64,000 nucleotides of DNA from Viola odorata (taxonomy: Eukaryota; Streptophyta; Magnoliopsida; Malpighiales; Violaceae), in contig OY829537.1 of the NCBI GenBank assembly GCA_963691705.1, positions 63,464,304-63,528,303 of the forward strand, given 5' to 3'. Shown here in pieces: positions 33,709 through 43,893 of the stretch. Position 1 is the first letter of the stretch, and each line of letters starts with the position of its first letter. The position numbers and the translations under genes are program-made. The notes beneath the pieces are model-generated. The model was not told the origin of the DNA. It worked only from the letters and a program-made list of their open reading frames with translations, and searched no databases.

Positions 33709-34147
33709 TTCTTCTTTCTCTGTTTCTTTATTATTTTTTTCGTTTTTCGAAACGATCGAGTATACACAGAGAAGAGGAAAAAAAACGGGGTAAAAATAGT
33801 TGCTGCGTGGAAATAGTGACACTGTCGACGAATGAAACGAAAGACAAGATAGTTCCATCCGTTCCATTGACTCTGTTTGTTTACGTAACATCATCATAAA
33901 TAAATAGGAATGGACAGAGTCAATAATACTTTGTAGACTTTTCTTCTTCTTTTAGTTTTTATTTTTTAAAAATTATCATTAGAGTCGGTCAATAGACTTT
34001 TCTTGATATTGTTTTAATTTTACAAATTGACATCAAATTTTTTATTTATTAAATTTTACTTTATTTACTAATATTGGTTATGTTTAATTGATAAAAGACA
34101 TAATCATCCTTAATTAATGTGTTAAGTTTCAGTTTTAAGAATGACAT
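33709..34147. promoter_or_regulatory. Upstream region of the receptor kinase
   Basis: AT-rich DNA before the minus-strand start; a frame extends upstream of the ATG to 33,897 but without coding character. No TATA box that I can defend. It ends at the left target duplication (GACAT) of the solo LTR. Confidence 0.4.
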
Positions 34148-35450
34148 TGATGGTTGACGAAACTAACAAAAATAAATACTACAATTCACCATGCACAAAT
34201 ATAAATTAAACTGCAGCAAGTGGTAAAAAGAGATTGTTCCACCGAGATTTCACAACTAAATTAATTCCTGATTTAATGACCAAAATTCGTAACCGTGGTA
34301 AATACCAATAAAGGGGTTGTTTGTATTGCAATTAATTAAACAAATAAAAGAAACAAGAATAGTAAACTGATGAAGATTGATTAAACTCAAGCGACAAGCA
34401 ATTCCCGGTAAAGACTCTAATCAAACCATGATTCATTCAATTAATCATCAACGCAAGTATTTTCAAAACCAATTTTCATAGAAAGACTATAGAAATCAGA
34501 GACACTCTAGATTTCCTACTCTCCTCCTATTCAAAATTAACAAAGAGACTCTATTGGAAATTCCTATTCGCCTTAACAATTCTAAGAGACACTCTATAGA
34601 ATTTAATTAAGTGATTGACGAACACGCAGGGAGGGACCTTTCACAAACCTAGGAGAGAGACACTCTACTCCAATAAGTAAGATTCTACTCTTTTTCTAAT
34701 CAACTCGCAAATCAATTAGTTGCCTTCAGATTCATGATAATAATGTAGACTCCAAAATTACCAAGAAAAACTGTAACTAAACATGCTCAATTCTAAATTG
34801 ATTAGGTTTAAAACAAACACGAATAGTTTTGACCGTAAATCAAAAGGAGTAGAAATACGAAAATTGGAATTTATTAAGAACAGAACTAATCTCACAAAAG
34901 AAGAATCATAGCTCGATGGCCTTTACCAGGAATCAAATAATTTAGCTAGAACAAGACATAATTAAATCACAAAAGAAATAAACATGAAATTGGAATTAAT
35001 TAATTAAAGTGTAGAAGAAAAAGGAGCAAGCTGCAGCGTACAATGGCCAAAGAAAAGTGAGGAAGAAGAGATGCTACCTCACTGCCAAGCTGTTCTCTTA
35101 AAAAGATAAATCTAATCTTTATCTCCTAAAATCTCTAATCTCAGCTAAAGTTTTGAAAGAGTTTTGATTTTGTTACTCTAAACTGAAATTGAAACTCTAA
35201 AGCTATTACAAGAGATTGTAACAGCAGCAGCGGCGCTTCTTCTGGAAGCTCAGAGCGCGTGACAGGTCATTCATTTGGCAGTGCGCTTTATGATTTCAGG
35301 CCCATATGGTTAATTTTGAGCGCATTTCTTCCAATTGATCCCTGAGTCCATGATCTGCAAAAATGAGATTAGAGCATCACTAGCAGTAACAATAATCATC
35401 CAAATAAGTTGGATTGAATGCTTAAATACCATCATAAAAACATTCAATCA
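34148..35450 (-). repeat. Solo LTR, Athila type, 1,303 bp
   Basis: On the minus strand it starts TGATTGAATG and ends CGTCAACCATCA, flanked by GACAT (34,143-34,147) and GATAT (35,451-35,455), a 5-bp duplication with one change. The layout after the start (TGCAGATCATGGACTCAGGG then GAAATGCGC) parallels the Athila-3 LTR (TGCAGATTTGGACTTAAGGG then GAAAAGCGCGCC). No internal domain is present on either side, so it is a solo LTR. Confidence 0.8.
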
Positions 35451-35728
35451 GATATCTCCCTTTAGGGGCTAGAAAATACTCGAACCGAAATACCTTGTGG
35501 GAAAGAAGAAAAAAACTACTTTATTTTTATTTGTTATTCTATAAACTTTTTTTCTTTCTCATAAAAGATTAATTTAGTTCGAGCATGACCACACTCGAAA
35601 AGAACTTACCGAGGAAGATGGATTTTGAAGTTTGAACCCACAACTAGGCAACTACTGTCAAAGTGGCGCATGTCTTTGTTACCAGGCTAGACGCTTCTCT
35701 ATTATCTTTTTTCCAAATTTTTATTATG
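35451..35728. other. Short host segment between two solo LTRs
   Basis: About 280 bp of AT-rich DNA with no gene. It ends at the CTAAT duplication of the next LTR. Confidence 0.5.
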
Positions 35729-37083
35729 CTAATTGTTGGTACCCGAATTTTGACGCTAGCACGTTCGATCACCTGCAAAATAGCATGCCCACATTTTTTA
35801 ACACGCTTAATCAATTATAGTCGCTTTATTTTTATTTTTTCACTAACCGTTAATGATCTCTCGGCCCAGCTCGAGTTCTTTCGTTTTCTTTTATTTTTAT
35901 CTATCATTTTGGTTCTTTTACTTTTTTAGTCTTCTTAGGCCCCGAACGAGCTTTTTCAACACTTTGTCAAAATAAATGTGTTTAGAGAGTCGAGCTTAAA
36001 ATTTTGTTCGCATCATCTCGATCGTCATATTTTTCTCTATAATGTAGTTGCTTTTGTTCGAATTTTTTCGCCGGTTTCATCGCGGTGATAAATCGAACCC
36101 ATAATAATTACTAAACATTTTTCTTCTCTCTTTTTAATCAACCGTTGGATTGGTTGACTGCTCACTTAGTCAACCATCCAACGATCACCTAATTAAACCA
36201 TTTAATCCATTTTCCTTTCTTCTCCAGAGGCATTTGTTCTCCAAAATTCGAAGCCTCGTCATGGCTTCGAGAACCAACCTCATCATGGACTCTAGAAGGG
36301 AGCCTCGTCATTGAGCCTTGTCATCGCTTCTAGAACGCCAGTCACTCCTTCCCGATTGCTCTATTCATTTCCAGCCACACAAACCAAAAAGGCCGCGTCA
36401 CCCGGCTTGCTCCCCACTCATTCTACCCCTATAAATACCTGGCTACTTACCACTCTAAGACTCACGGGTTGTCGCACCCTCTAATCCTCAACACAAATCA
36501 AAGCAAAGGAAAGCAATCAAGGTGAGTTTATCAAGCTTTCTCTCTCTAGCTTCTCTCTTTAATTTTCATTTTTAGCTTTAAACATTTAATCAATGGCTCA
36601 AATCTATTTTAAATACTTTGTTTTTAAGTTATAAATGCTTTGATTGCTTCAATTTAAATGCGTGCTGCCTGGTTTAATTAATTATGATTTTTGGGTTTAA
36701 TGCATATATATTTTCAATCGTTAAATTACTCCTCGTTTGTGGATGAAATGGTTTAATTTTTGTTGGGTTTCAGTCGTGGCTTCATTCTCTGTGCATTGCG
36801 ATATGTTTTTCTTGGTTTTGGGTAGTCGGAGCTCCTCCCTTGTCGCAGGCAGTAGCGCCAACGCAAGGAAGAAGAAGAATAGTAGCAACCGTGGCTGCTG
36901 TTCTTAGGAAAGGAAGGTGACGGGCCAAGCCCGTCCCTTTCTTTGGCTATTTTCAAATTGCAGATGGGCCTTGGCTTGGCCAAGCCCATCTGCCCTCATT
37001 TTCTTTTAAAAATTTCAGCATTGCATGGGTCTAGCCCATATTTTTTGTCGATTGTTCGAGTCTTTTTATTTTCGCGTTTATTT

Positions 37084-37590
37084 AATTAAATTCGTATGCT
37101 TTTTTATTATGCCATGTTTAAATCTTATTAATAATTCGTATGCCTTTTTTTATATTATGCCATGTTTAAATCTTACTCCCTCCGTCCATTTTTAATGGAC
37201 GCTTTGACTTTGGGCACGCATTTTAAGGAGGTCGGATGACTCACTATTTGACCCCAAAAAATTCCGTACTTTTTTTCGAACGTACATTAATCCTTAACGT
37301 ACGCCCAAGAAAAAATTCGGGACAAAATTGTCTCAAATAGCGAGTCATCCGGCCTCCTTAAAATGCGTGCCCAAAGTCAAAGCGATAGTTATTTATGGAC
37401 GGAGGGAGTATTAATAATTCATATGCTTTTTTTATATTATGCCATGTTTAAATCTTATTAATAATTCATATGCTTTTTTTTATTATGCCATGTTTAAATC
37501 TTATTAATAATTCGTATGTTTTTTTATTTATTATGCCATGTTTAAATCATTGAAATGTTCGTATTTCTTTTTTGTAATTATGCCATGTTA
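37084..37590 (+). repeat. ~45-bp AT-rich tandem repeat, 5-6 units, interrupted by a MITE
   Basis: Unit core ATTATGCCATGTTTAAATC followed by TTATTAATAATTCGTATGC and a T-run. One unit was split by the Stowaway element, which shows the repeat was there first. Later units are progressively altered. Confidence 0.85.
37176..37408. mobile_element. Stowaway-type MITE, 233 bp
   Basis: CTCCCTCCGTCCA at the left and TGGACGGAGGGAG at the right, perfect 13-bp termini, flanked by TA (37,174-37,175 and 37,409-37,410). The two halves pair over about 100 bp (GCTTTGACTTTGGGCACGCA on both arms). No coding capacity. Related to the MITE at 16,131. Confidence 0.95.
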
Positions 37591-38816
37591 AATTGTATGT
37601 TATTTTCTTATTAAATACTTGTGTGCCTTATTTAATATATAAATTATGTCATTGTCTAAATCGTATGAATATTTGTTGTATGCTTTCTTTCGTAATTTTT
37701 GCCATGTTAATTATTTATCGATATGATCATACTCTCACATGTGTTAAAATATTTTTACTTGCCATGTTTAATTATTTACTTGCTCGTTTGAAATTAATTA
37801 AATTTTTATTTTACTCGTTCTTTATTTATTTTTGATCGAACTATCGCTAATACTTTCGTTTTATAAGGTAGATCAAGATCACGCAACGCAAGTACGCTTT
37901 CTAGCCTCTCTTATTTATTCAATGTTTTCCGCAAATATTATTCATATGCATGCTATATAGAAATGTTAAAAAACTCATATCATAATTATATGCATAATAT
38001 TCAGAATTGTTAGAAAATAAAATCAACACACATGCTTACGTGTCTACATCACTTGCTTTTATGCCATGAAATTAATTCCTATACCTTTGATATATGAGCA
38101 TGGTGGCTTCGATCCCACACGGTTATTTGCATTCATTAAAATGGTACGATGTTAGTTTTATCCATGATAGGATCACGTAGTAATTAATTAATCATGCATG
38201 GCCCGATGATGATAAAGAGGGCTCTCGCTTTAGTAAAAAAACCAACGATTAATCAATCCCGACCAGAAATGATTAATCAGTCCCTACAGTCCCGATCGGA
38301 AATAACAAAACACTAAAGCGATGAATACCTCTGAGGGCCCATGGACAACTAGAAGGTGGCCCAATCTTCGTAATAGGATTTCGGTTGACACTTTGCGATC
38401 ATTTATTCCGTAAATGATTGAAAGGTGGTGCGTTTCCGTGCGCGGGATCGGACGACACTTTTCGGTTACTTACTCGTTTTCATGTCAAAAAATATTTTCC
38501 AAACACCTTTTTAACCGGTAACCTTTTTAATGATGTGACTCGGGTGCCTAACACCTTCCCGAGTCCATAATACGACCTCGAACCTTCGTTTTTTGGTTTA
38601 GACCACATGTGCCTTAGTTTTTACTTTTTATGCCATGACGATTAGGTTCCCTAAACATTAGAAAATAGGGTGGCGACTTCATTGCATTATGCGAAGCATC
38701 CATCTATGCTTAGCATCCGTCCCGAACCTTAAACTCGTCTTTCGACGAAAAAGGGGGTACGACACTAATTAAGTGTGTTTGATGTTGAGGTCACCATAGA
38801 ATTCAAAAATTTCTGA

Positions 38817-38935
38817 TTTTGCTGTAATATTGTTGGGTATATCTATGTTACAGAGGTGCATCTTTCTACACTTCAAATCTCTATTTCTGAAATCTTTGTC
38901 TAATTTAATCCCAAGTCACTTGTATTTCCGAAATC
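38817..38935 (+). pseudogene. Fragment of CLP1 exon 9 and intron 9
   Basis: The stretch with GTTGGGTATATCTATGTTAC and then TTTCTGAAATCTTTGTCTAA and AGTCACTTGTATTT follows CLP1 exon 9 plus intron 9 (30,025-30,165) in the same order. The splice acceptor before the exon and the reading frame are no longer usable. It is the CLP1-side end of a tandem duplication that also contains the receptor-kinase copy at 39,114-40,420. A 35-40 bp direct repeat (AATCTTTGTCTAATTTAATC twice) is local to this copy. Confidence 0.8.
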
Positions 38936-39113
38936 TTTGTCTAATTTAATCTTTAGCCTTTACTTGATTTATTTGTGAATAATTGTCTGAGCAAACCGAA
39001 CATAAAATTTCAAAATATTTTCAGCATTAATGCTGTCGTCAATTTCTTTTCATAGTTGTCTTTGCAAAAGAATCGAGAAGAAACAGGACAGATATGATTG
39101 GTACGTGCAAATA

Positions 39114-40420
39114 TCATGTCAAGGATGTTGTTGAAGAAGAATATGATGGTGGCGATAGGAAAGGCTTTGGTGGGATGGTTAAGGCTTCTACAGGTCTTTC
39201 TAACATTTCTATCACCTTGCTAACCGATAGCCTCCCACCTGGATTCGTCTGAATGCACCATAATCCAACTATAGTCATCTTCCTCACGATTTCAGTTTCC
39301 TCTTCTGATACACCACCTTGTTGCAGCTCAAATTCTAAGCCTGCCTCAAGGCGTCTATAGATCCATTTTGGAAAATATTTCTCGCTTGAAAATTCTATTT
39401 CCGCTTCATCTTTCATTCTTTCTCCTACCGTATCCAGAACCAACATCCCGTAACTATATACATCCGACTTGTGCGAAACTCCACCAAACTGACTACTGAA
39501 CACTTCCGGAGCTATGTAACCAATGGTGTCTCTCGCCATGGACATGGACATGATGCTGTCTTTCCTGGTGCAGAGCTTTGCAAGTCCGATGTCTGAGATC
39601 TTGGGGCAAAACTCTTGGTCAAGAAGAATGTTGTGAGGTTTTATGTCGAAATGCACGATTCTTGTATTGCATCCGTGGTGTAAGTATTCTAGCCCTCTCG
39701 CGACCCCAATTGCAATCTGATGCAATTTCTCCCATCCTAAGTGCTCATCATTAACTTTGAGCTTGTTTTCAGTGTTCATGTACTTCTCAAGAGACCCATT
39801 TGGCGTGAAATCATAGATAAGAGCTCTTTGGCCACCTTCTAAACAAAATCCCAATAGAGTGACCACATTAACATGGGATGTTTTGCTGATGCTTGCCACC
39901 TCATTTATGAATTCTTCTCCATTTTTCGTTGGAGAGTTCAAAACTTTAACCGCAACAGGACGACCATCAGCTTGCTTTCCTTTGTACGCGCTTCAATATC
40001 CTCCTTGCCCTACTTTATCTTTGAAATTATTGCTCAACTTCTTTATATCCGAATAATTGTATTTTTGTAGAGTTAGAGGACCGTGTGTTGTCATGAATTC
40101 CTTAATAACTCGATAGTTATCGCTGTTTTTTCTCCTTGGAGGCACATATAATATTGATGTTGCATCTGATGGAGCATTGCAATTAATGCAGTAGATGAAG
40201 AAGCAAGCAATAATTACAGCTCCAGTTGATGCACAAACACCTGCTTATTGAGACAATAGCAATTAATTACACATTAAACTAAAATGTGCAGAATTTGCTT
40301 CTTATGAAGAGAGTTACAGATCTGAAGACAAGAAAGACATGGGGAAAGCAGAAAAAAAAGATGCATGGTAGGCTCCTATATTACCTATGGCTACCTTCCG
40401 TCCCACGTTAATAGTTTCAC
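39114..40420 (-). pseudogene. Truncated LRK10-like receptor kinase paralog
   Basis: Exon 2 (40,420-40,385) and exon 3 (40,240-39,114) of the neighbouring receptor kinase are present with matching splice sites, giving the membrane helix and kinase, but the ectodomain exon is absent upstream. Within the glycine loop (GQGGY, then stop) codon GGA has become TGA at 39,995-39,993, so the kinase is cut at its first motif. Downstream the frame is open for 275 codons, with HFDIKPHN, a DIG in place of DFG (DIGLAKL) and APEVF. The metal-binding motif change and the stop both argue against activity. It lies in the same orientation as the intact gene. Confidence 0.9.
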
Positions 40421-41460
40421 CTGAAAATACATGAAGCAAATAAGGTTAGCAAAAGAAACTGTCAATCCTCATCAATTCATTTTTACTTTGATTTAATTTT
40501 TTCAAAAAGACAGTTCAACCTTTAGAAGATGATGGGAAAAGATAAAATTATAAGAGAAGACGTGAAAAGTTTTGTGAAATTTCTTTTCTTTTTTTGTACA
40601 AACTTTTGAAATTTTTGTTTTTCATTTTCCAGTTTTTTAATAGAAACATCCGCAAAATTAGGTACATTTGATTTCCTTTTGTAATTAAATGCTCTCATAT
40701 ACCGGTAATGAACTCTGTGTTTATTACCATAATACCCCCTTCCAAGATCTGGATCCTCCTAGTAGGTCGCTGACTTACTGACCGTTACCTCTCAAAGGTA
40801 CCGGTCTTCTTATATAAGTGTCGGTCTCTACCCCCGTTCTGGTATTAACCACTCAATCTAACTTTCAACCCGCCTACGTGGCTATATGCTGACCAGTCAA
40901 TTTTTGAGGTAAAGGACCACAATGTCCTTGTGATTTCATAATATATTATCAGAAGCCCAAACAAAAATGAGCCCGAGTGTCTACTAAGGGTTATCATCCC
41001 TTTCAAACCCGGAGCTCCAATTCTCATGCTTGGTTCCCATCTATGCTTACCAGTACTATATTCCGTTACTGCGTTTAATACCGGATGTCTCCCACGTATA
41101 CCCTTATATGTTTAAAACACGTCAAAAATCCCGCTGAAACTGAAGAGTCAAAAGTAGTGATGATTTACTCAGTTGATGACATGGCGCATTTTTATCCACA
41201 TGAAACGAAGACTCAACAATCATATGTGTTTAACAATCGCGTCTGTTCGCTCACTACACGACCACTGGAAGCGACACGCCTCACGCCCCTATAAAAATGA
41301 TTCACTTCCCTTTTTCTCTCTTTCTTCCACTTCCCTTTCCAGAAACCCTAATTTTAGTCTCCGCGCTCTTCAAAATTTTCTTTCACCGCCGCGCCGCTCT
41401 TCAAGCTATTTCAGGTATACCATCTTCTTCTCTTTTCCATTTTCAACTCCTTTTTATATT
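40421..41460 (+). promoter_or_regulatory. Intergenic DNA and promoter/leader of the 41.5-kb transposon gene
   Basis: No gene to about 41,270. CCCTATAAAAATG at 41,288-41,300 is a TATA box; a C/T-rich leader follows, with AAACCCTAATTTT and a possible intron boundary (TTTCAGGTATACC, about 41,408-41,420), up to ATG 41,461. Confidence 0.5.
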
Positions 41461-43893
41461 ATGCCTCGCCGCGTTCGTGCCTTAGCCAAGGCTGTCGAAG
41501 AGATGGACGATGTTGCCTCCCTTATCACGAAAAAGGAGACTCTGGGTGCCATCTTGTCAAGTATGCATGTGAAGATCCTCGATGATTATCGCATCTTTAT
41601 CGCACGGCCGAATCTCAGGCTTACCAGTACGATGTCCGGATCTCACCGAATCCTGTATACCAAGATATTCCAGTATGGGTTCCAATTTCCCGTCCACAAT
41701 ATGGTGCAATACCTGCTGATATCCTGTCAACTCAATCCAGCCCAAATAACTCCTCCCTCATGGAGTTGTATCTACGCCTTCATACGGATCTGCGAGATAT
41801 ATAGAGTTACGCCTACCTTCAGGCTCTTCCGGCACTTCTTCACGCTTTACTGTCGTAAAAGAGTGATTAGATTTGACCCTAGATGGCACACAGACGAAAT
41901 CTTCCCATTTCTCAGAAACTTCCAAAAGATTGAGGATTCGGTCAAACTCTGGAAAGAGAATTTCTTTGTAATAGAGTTTTCGGAAACCCAATGGATGCCC
42001 GACTTCAACTTCTCCATTGGCAAAAATGACTGGAGAACTCCCCGCAATCTCACTGATGTGTTTGTCGAGGCACATACAAATATAATAATAAAAACCTGCT
42101 ATCAAGTGCACAATAAATTGTGTATAGTGGCAGTAGGGTCGAACACAGGGACTAAGGGTAGAAGCTGACTTTTGTGTGACTAGGGTAAACAGACCGAAAC
42201 AGTAACAAATGGGGGGGGGGGTTGAGAGTGTTGATTAATCTAATATAAACTAAGAAAGTAATAAGAAACAATAATAAAGCGAGTAAGAAATCAATAGAGA
42301 GAGGGTCCTCGGTAGAAATCAATCTCGGGTTGCTTTCAAGGTCAGCCGGTCATTGGTGCAAGGATCTTCTACCCCTGGCTGGTAGACGTGCTATAGGGAC
42401 CAGGTATGCTTAGGTCCCCTACTTACCTTCGTAAGAGAAGCTACCCCAAGGTACGCTTATGGGGTAACCTTGACAATCCGCCGTCCTCCAAGGTACGCTT
42501 ATGGAGACAATACTCGGATGCCCATGAAGAGGAGGTAAGACACGTCTAGGGCGAGAAACTCAGTACGCTCGAGGCACTATCCTAATTACTCATTTAACCC
42601 AGTTGAATGAGACTAGGAACCCGATTACTTCCAAACTGGTTGTCTACTTTACCCTGCAGCTTCGCGTTAGTTATAACAACAGAGATGACTTTAATCGCCT
42701 AGGTCTAGCAGCTAGTTGGCCAGACTAGAAACAACGCTAGTAGATTTGACAAGAATTTGTTAAACAAATAGATACAAACCAGTGGTATATTAATTTCAAT
42801 TCGACCTCATAGCTTTCCTAAGCAACCTTCGATGATTCCTACCAAGAACAAGGTATTTAGCTACTCATAAAAAGTAAAACAAATAAAATAAATAAATAGA
42901 AGAGAATGGGAAAAACTCCTGAATATTGCCGACCGGAGCAAAGCTCCGGTTTATTACAAAGCTGCTGGAAAAAGTCTGGAAGAAAAGAGAGGTGGAAGAA
43001 GAAGAAGAGAGAAAGAGGGCGGAAGAGAGAGCTCCCCTTAAAACCCTAATTGTTTTAATATATATATTAAATAAAATAGAAGTCCTAAGTCTAATAGAAC
43101 TAGGTTTTCCTTAATTATGCCTTTGCTGAGCTGGGAACATGGAGGGGAAGTCGGAGAATCAGTCAGATTTATTAAATTTCCTTTTCCGCAACTGGCCTGC
43201 GAGCGATGAGCAACTAGGCCTAGATGATCGAAACACTCCAAAATCCAGTAAATAATGCATCTTTCTAGAATTTCCTCTCCTAAAGCCTGAATCTGCAATA
43301 AGTAAAGAAATAGAGACTAATTAGTAGCATCAAGATCCAAAAAGGGCTAGGAAAGGAAGAGAAAATATGCACAACATACATCATATCACTCACGGATCCG
43401 GAGATTGCCGACATCGCCAAACTCGTAGCGGTATAAACGAGTTTCCACGTTAAGAAGTTGGCTACCGGTATCCCACTCAAACAATGCGGCGAGGGTGAGC
43501 ACCTGGGGTTAGATTAATCAAATTCTTTCTTTTTGACCCTTATATTTTTCCCTTGTATTATTTGCAGTTGGTCCTAAAGGCTGGAAACCAACTTGTATAC
43601 GACGGCAAGACAAAAGAAAAGCTACCTTTCAACCGTCAGTCAAGAGGAAAAGAAGAACCGGTTCTGGCAGAATTTCCATTACCATCCCTCAACCAACAGT
43701 CCAAATTACATCCGGATCTACCCCCCCAGATCCAGAGTTCACTATTATCGCCACCGAGATTGACCAGGTTTCAGAAAAGGAAATCACTGCAGAAGTGGAC
43801 CCGACTGTTGCCGCAGAACTAGCTGCCGAGGTCGATCAAACTAATCCCCCTGTTACAGTCTCCATTGACAGTTCTTCCAGCACAAACAAAATG
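41461..43893 (+). pseudogene. Transposon-type gene, 5' part ('putative gypsy type transposon' family), interrupted
   Basis: The frame from ATG 41,461 runs to the solo LTR at 42,054 and resumes after it at 43,394 in phase (NLTDPE). The segment PVHNMVQYLLISCQLNPAQI through FIRICEIYRVTPTFRLFRHF has the pattern of the PF04195-like domain found in plant transposon proteins. After 43,394 a TAA occurs at about 43,433, or an intron begins there or at 43,495 (GTGAGC); the acceptor TTATTTGCAG is at 43,566. The next exon (43,567-43,893) is basic then acidic and ends in Ser-rich SIDSSSSTNKM exactly at the Athila-3 target site. It continues at 57,868. Function unknown. Confidence 0.7.
42054..43388 (-). 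repeat. Solo LTR, Athila type, 1,335 bp, inside the transposon gene
   Basis: On the minus strand TGATATGATG to GACAAACACATCA, with perfect duplication CTCAC at 42,049-42,053 and 43,389-43,393. It contains hairpin CCGGAGC-AAA-GCTCCGG (42,933-42,949), ATGAGTAGCTAAATACC (minus strand, about 42,868) and two GTACGCTTATGG words. Its end module is nearly the same as that of the solo LTR at 45,055, so both are one family. Confidence 0.93.

Larger units (their letters stand above)
35734..38764 (+). repeat. 3,031-bp solo LTR, perhaps Tat/Ogre-like, with perfect CTAAT duplication
   Basis: Ends are TGTTGGTACCC and GGGGGTACGACA, which pair as inverted termini (TGTtGGTACCC against TGTCGTACCC), flanked by CTAAT at 35,729-35,733 and 38,765-38,769. 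A TATA box (CCCCTATAAATACC, about 36,427-36,440) followed by an A/C-rich leader fits a promoter on the plus strand. The 3' part has GACTCGGGTGCCTAACACC and GGTGGCGAC, words I associate with Tat-lineage LTRs. It contains a MITE and a tandem repeat but no genes; the short frames inside are chance. Confidence 0.85.

Noticed and set aside
35632..35929. Short open frames spanning the left edge of the 3-kb LTR
   Set aside because: They cross the CTAAT/TGTTGG insertion boundary and have no coding character.
37084..37590. Possible CRISPR-like array because of regularly repeated units
   Set aside because: Units are contiguous, AT-rich tandem repeats without unique spacers, inside a plant LTR.
43553..43822. 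89-codon plus-strand frame near 43.6 kb
   Set aside because: Wrong frame; the frame that continues across the Athila-3 insertion at 43,893/57,868 is the real one.
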